Part shown: one piece after another, positions 63,674-64,000 of the stretch
Position numbering within the stretch: the first letter of the stretch is position 1
Layout: each line of letters starts with the position of its first letter
Assembly: GCA_963377175.1 (NCBI GenBank)
Contig: CAUJNA010001500.1
Location: 2,501-66,500, forward strand
Length of the DNA stretch: 64,000 bases
Reading direction: 5' to 3'
Source of the DNA: Effrenium voratum
Taxonomy: Eukaryota; Sar; Dinophyceae; Suessiales; Symbiodiniaceae
The notes under the pieces: generated by a model
The model's database searches: none
What the model was told of the DNA's origin: nothing
What the model saw: only the letters and a program-made list of their open reading frames with translations
Program-made: the position numbers and the translations under genes

Positions 63674-64000
63674 CTACCGGGCCGGCAGCCGCGACGCCCC
63701 AGGGGAAGATGGGCACGCCCCGAGAAGGTCACTCAAGTCCAGGCAAGGCCCATCAAGGTTGCTCAGGCCAGGGGAGGGCAAGGAAGTGAGGCTGTCAGCA
63801 AAGGCAAGCGAAGCTGCAGCGCACAACAAGCCGGACCATCGGTGGACATAAGCACTTCGAAGGGCAGGGCGAAGGGCCTCCGGCGCGGCTCGGGCTCTGG
63901 CACGCGCGAGGAGGCGGAGAAAAGAGGCGGCCTCTGACCCCCAGCGGCCTCCGACCTCTACACCGATCACAACCAGGCGGCAGCGGGCGCTGGCAAGAAG
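63674..64000 (-). pseudogene. Third retroelement C-terminal fragment, runs off the edge
   Basis: Reads IGVEVGGRWGSEAASFLRLL, then RSAYVHRWSGLLCAAASLAF. The same domain as the other two fragments. Its upstream part lies beyond the window. Confidence 0.5.

Overview
The window is a stretch of eukaryotic nuclear DNA with a complete-looking, AT-rich DNA-virus-like element inserted in it. The host DNA (about 1-34,528 and 55,858-64,000) is GC-rich, gene-poor and full of microsatellites, minisatellites and G or C homopolymers. It carries degenerate TTTAGGG-like tracts and broken retroelement fragments. The reverse transcriptase at 59.2-61.9 kb (minus) has the motif order GAFD, EGGEQGDPLMPAL and AFLDD, followed by a C-terminal VVANGLPL / VGGRW domain. 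I associate this combination with dinoflagellate (Symbiodiniaceae-type) non-LTR elements. A dinoflagellate host is therefore my best inference, not a proof. Few host genes can be read: a methyltransferase on the minus strand at 31.7-32.8 kb with a clean 78-nt GT-AG intron, probable exons just upstream of it, a likely aldo/keto-reductase exon near 14.7 kb, and a handful of weaker exon candidates.

The centre of interest is 34,540-55,846, a 21.3-kb element with terminal inverted repeats (TIRs). It lies between two direct copies of GGTGTTGCACC, read here as a target-site duplication. Its content is that of an integrated polinton-like virus (PLV; virophage/polinton/PLV lineage): a DDE (rve) integrase, a family-B DNA polymerase joined to a superfamily-1 helicase, a double-jelly-roll major capsid protein, a penton (minor capsid) protein, an A32/FtsK-HerA-like packaging ATPase, a class-3-type lipase, and a 925-residue fibre with an S74 auto-processing chaperone. 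I see no maturation protease, which fits a PLV better than a classical virophage or Polinton.

Layout of the element from left to right: TIR; three paralogous zinc-finger proteins (35.0-36.9 kb, minus); integrase; polymerase-helicase (37.9-42.0 kb, minus, in three frames); a small basic protein (plus); a block of minus-strand putative virion or accessory proteins (42.5-45.2 kb), including one with a repeated KETQT motif; penton; then plus-strand lipase, two small genes, major capsid and fibre; a small possibly myristoylated protein; the ATPase (minus); a decayed stretch (52.9-53.5 kb); two small plus-strand genes; a DNA-methyltransferase 5' end cut by a GC-rich satellite; and a right TIR that is itself split by a zinc-finger gene. 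Gene 3' ends are repeatedly marked by perfect or near-perfect AT-rich hairpins, and starts by AATATATTA-like boxes.

State of the element: integrase, major capsid, fibre, ATPase and lipase are intact, but the polymerase has two single-base frameshifts and the penton one, all at short homopolymers. One gene has lost its ATG, one is reduced to fragments and one is interrupted by satellite DNA. This is either a young provirus starting to decay, or a functional element with assembly indels on top of a few real lesions.
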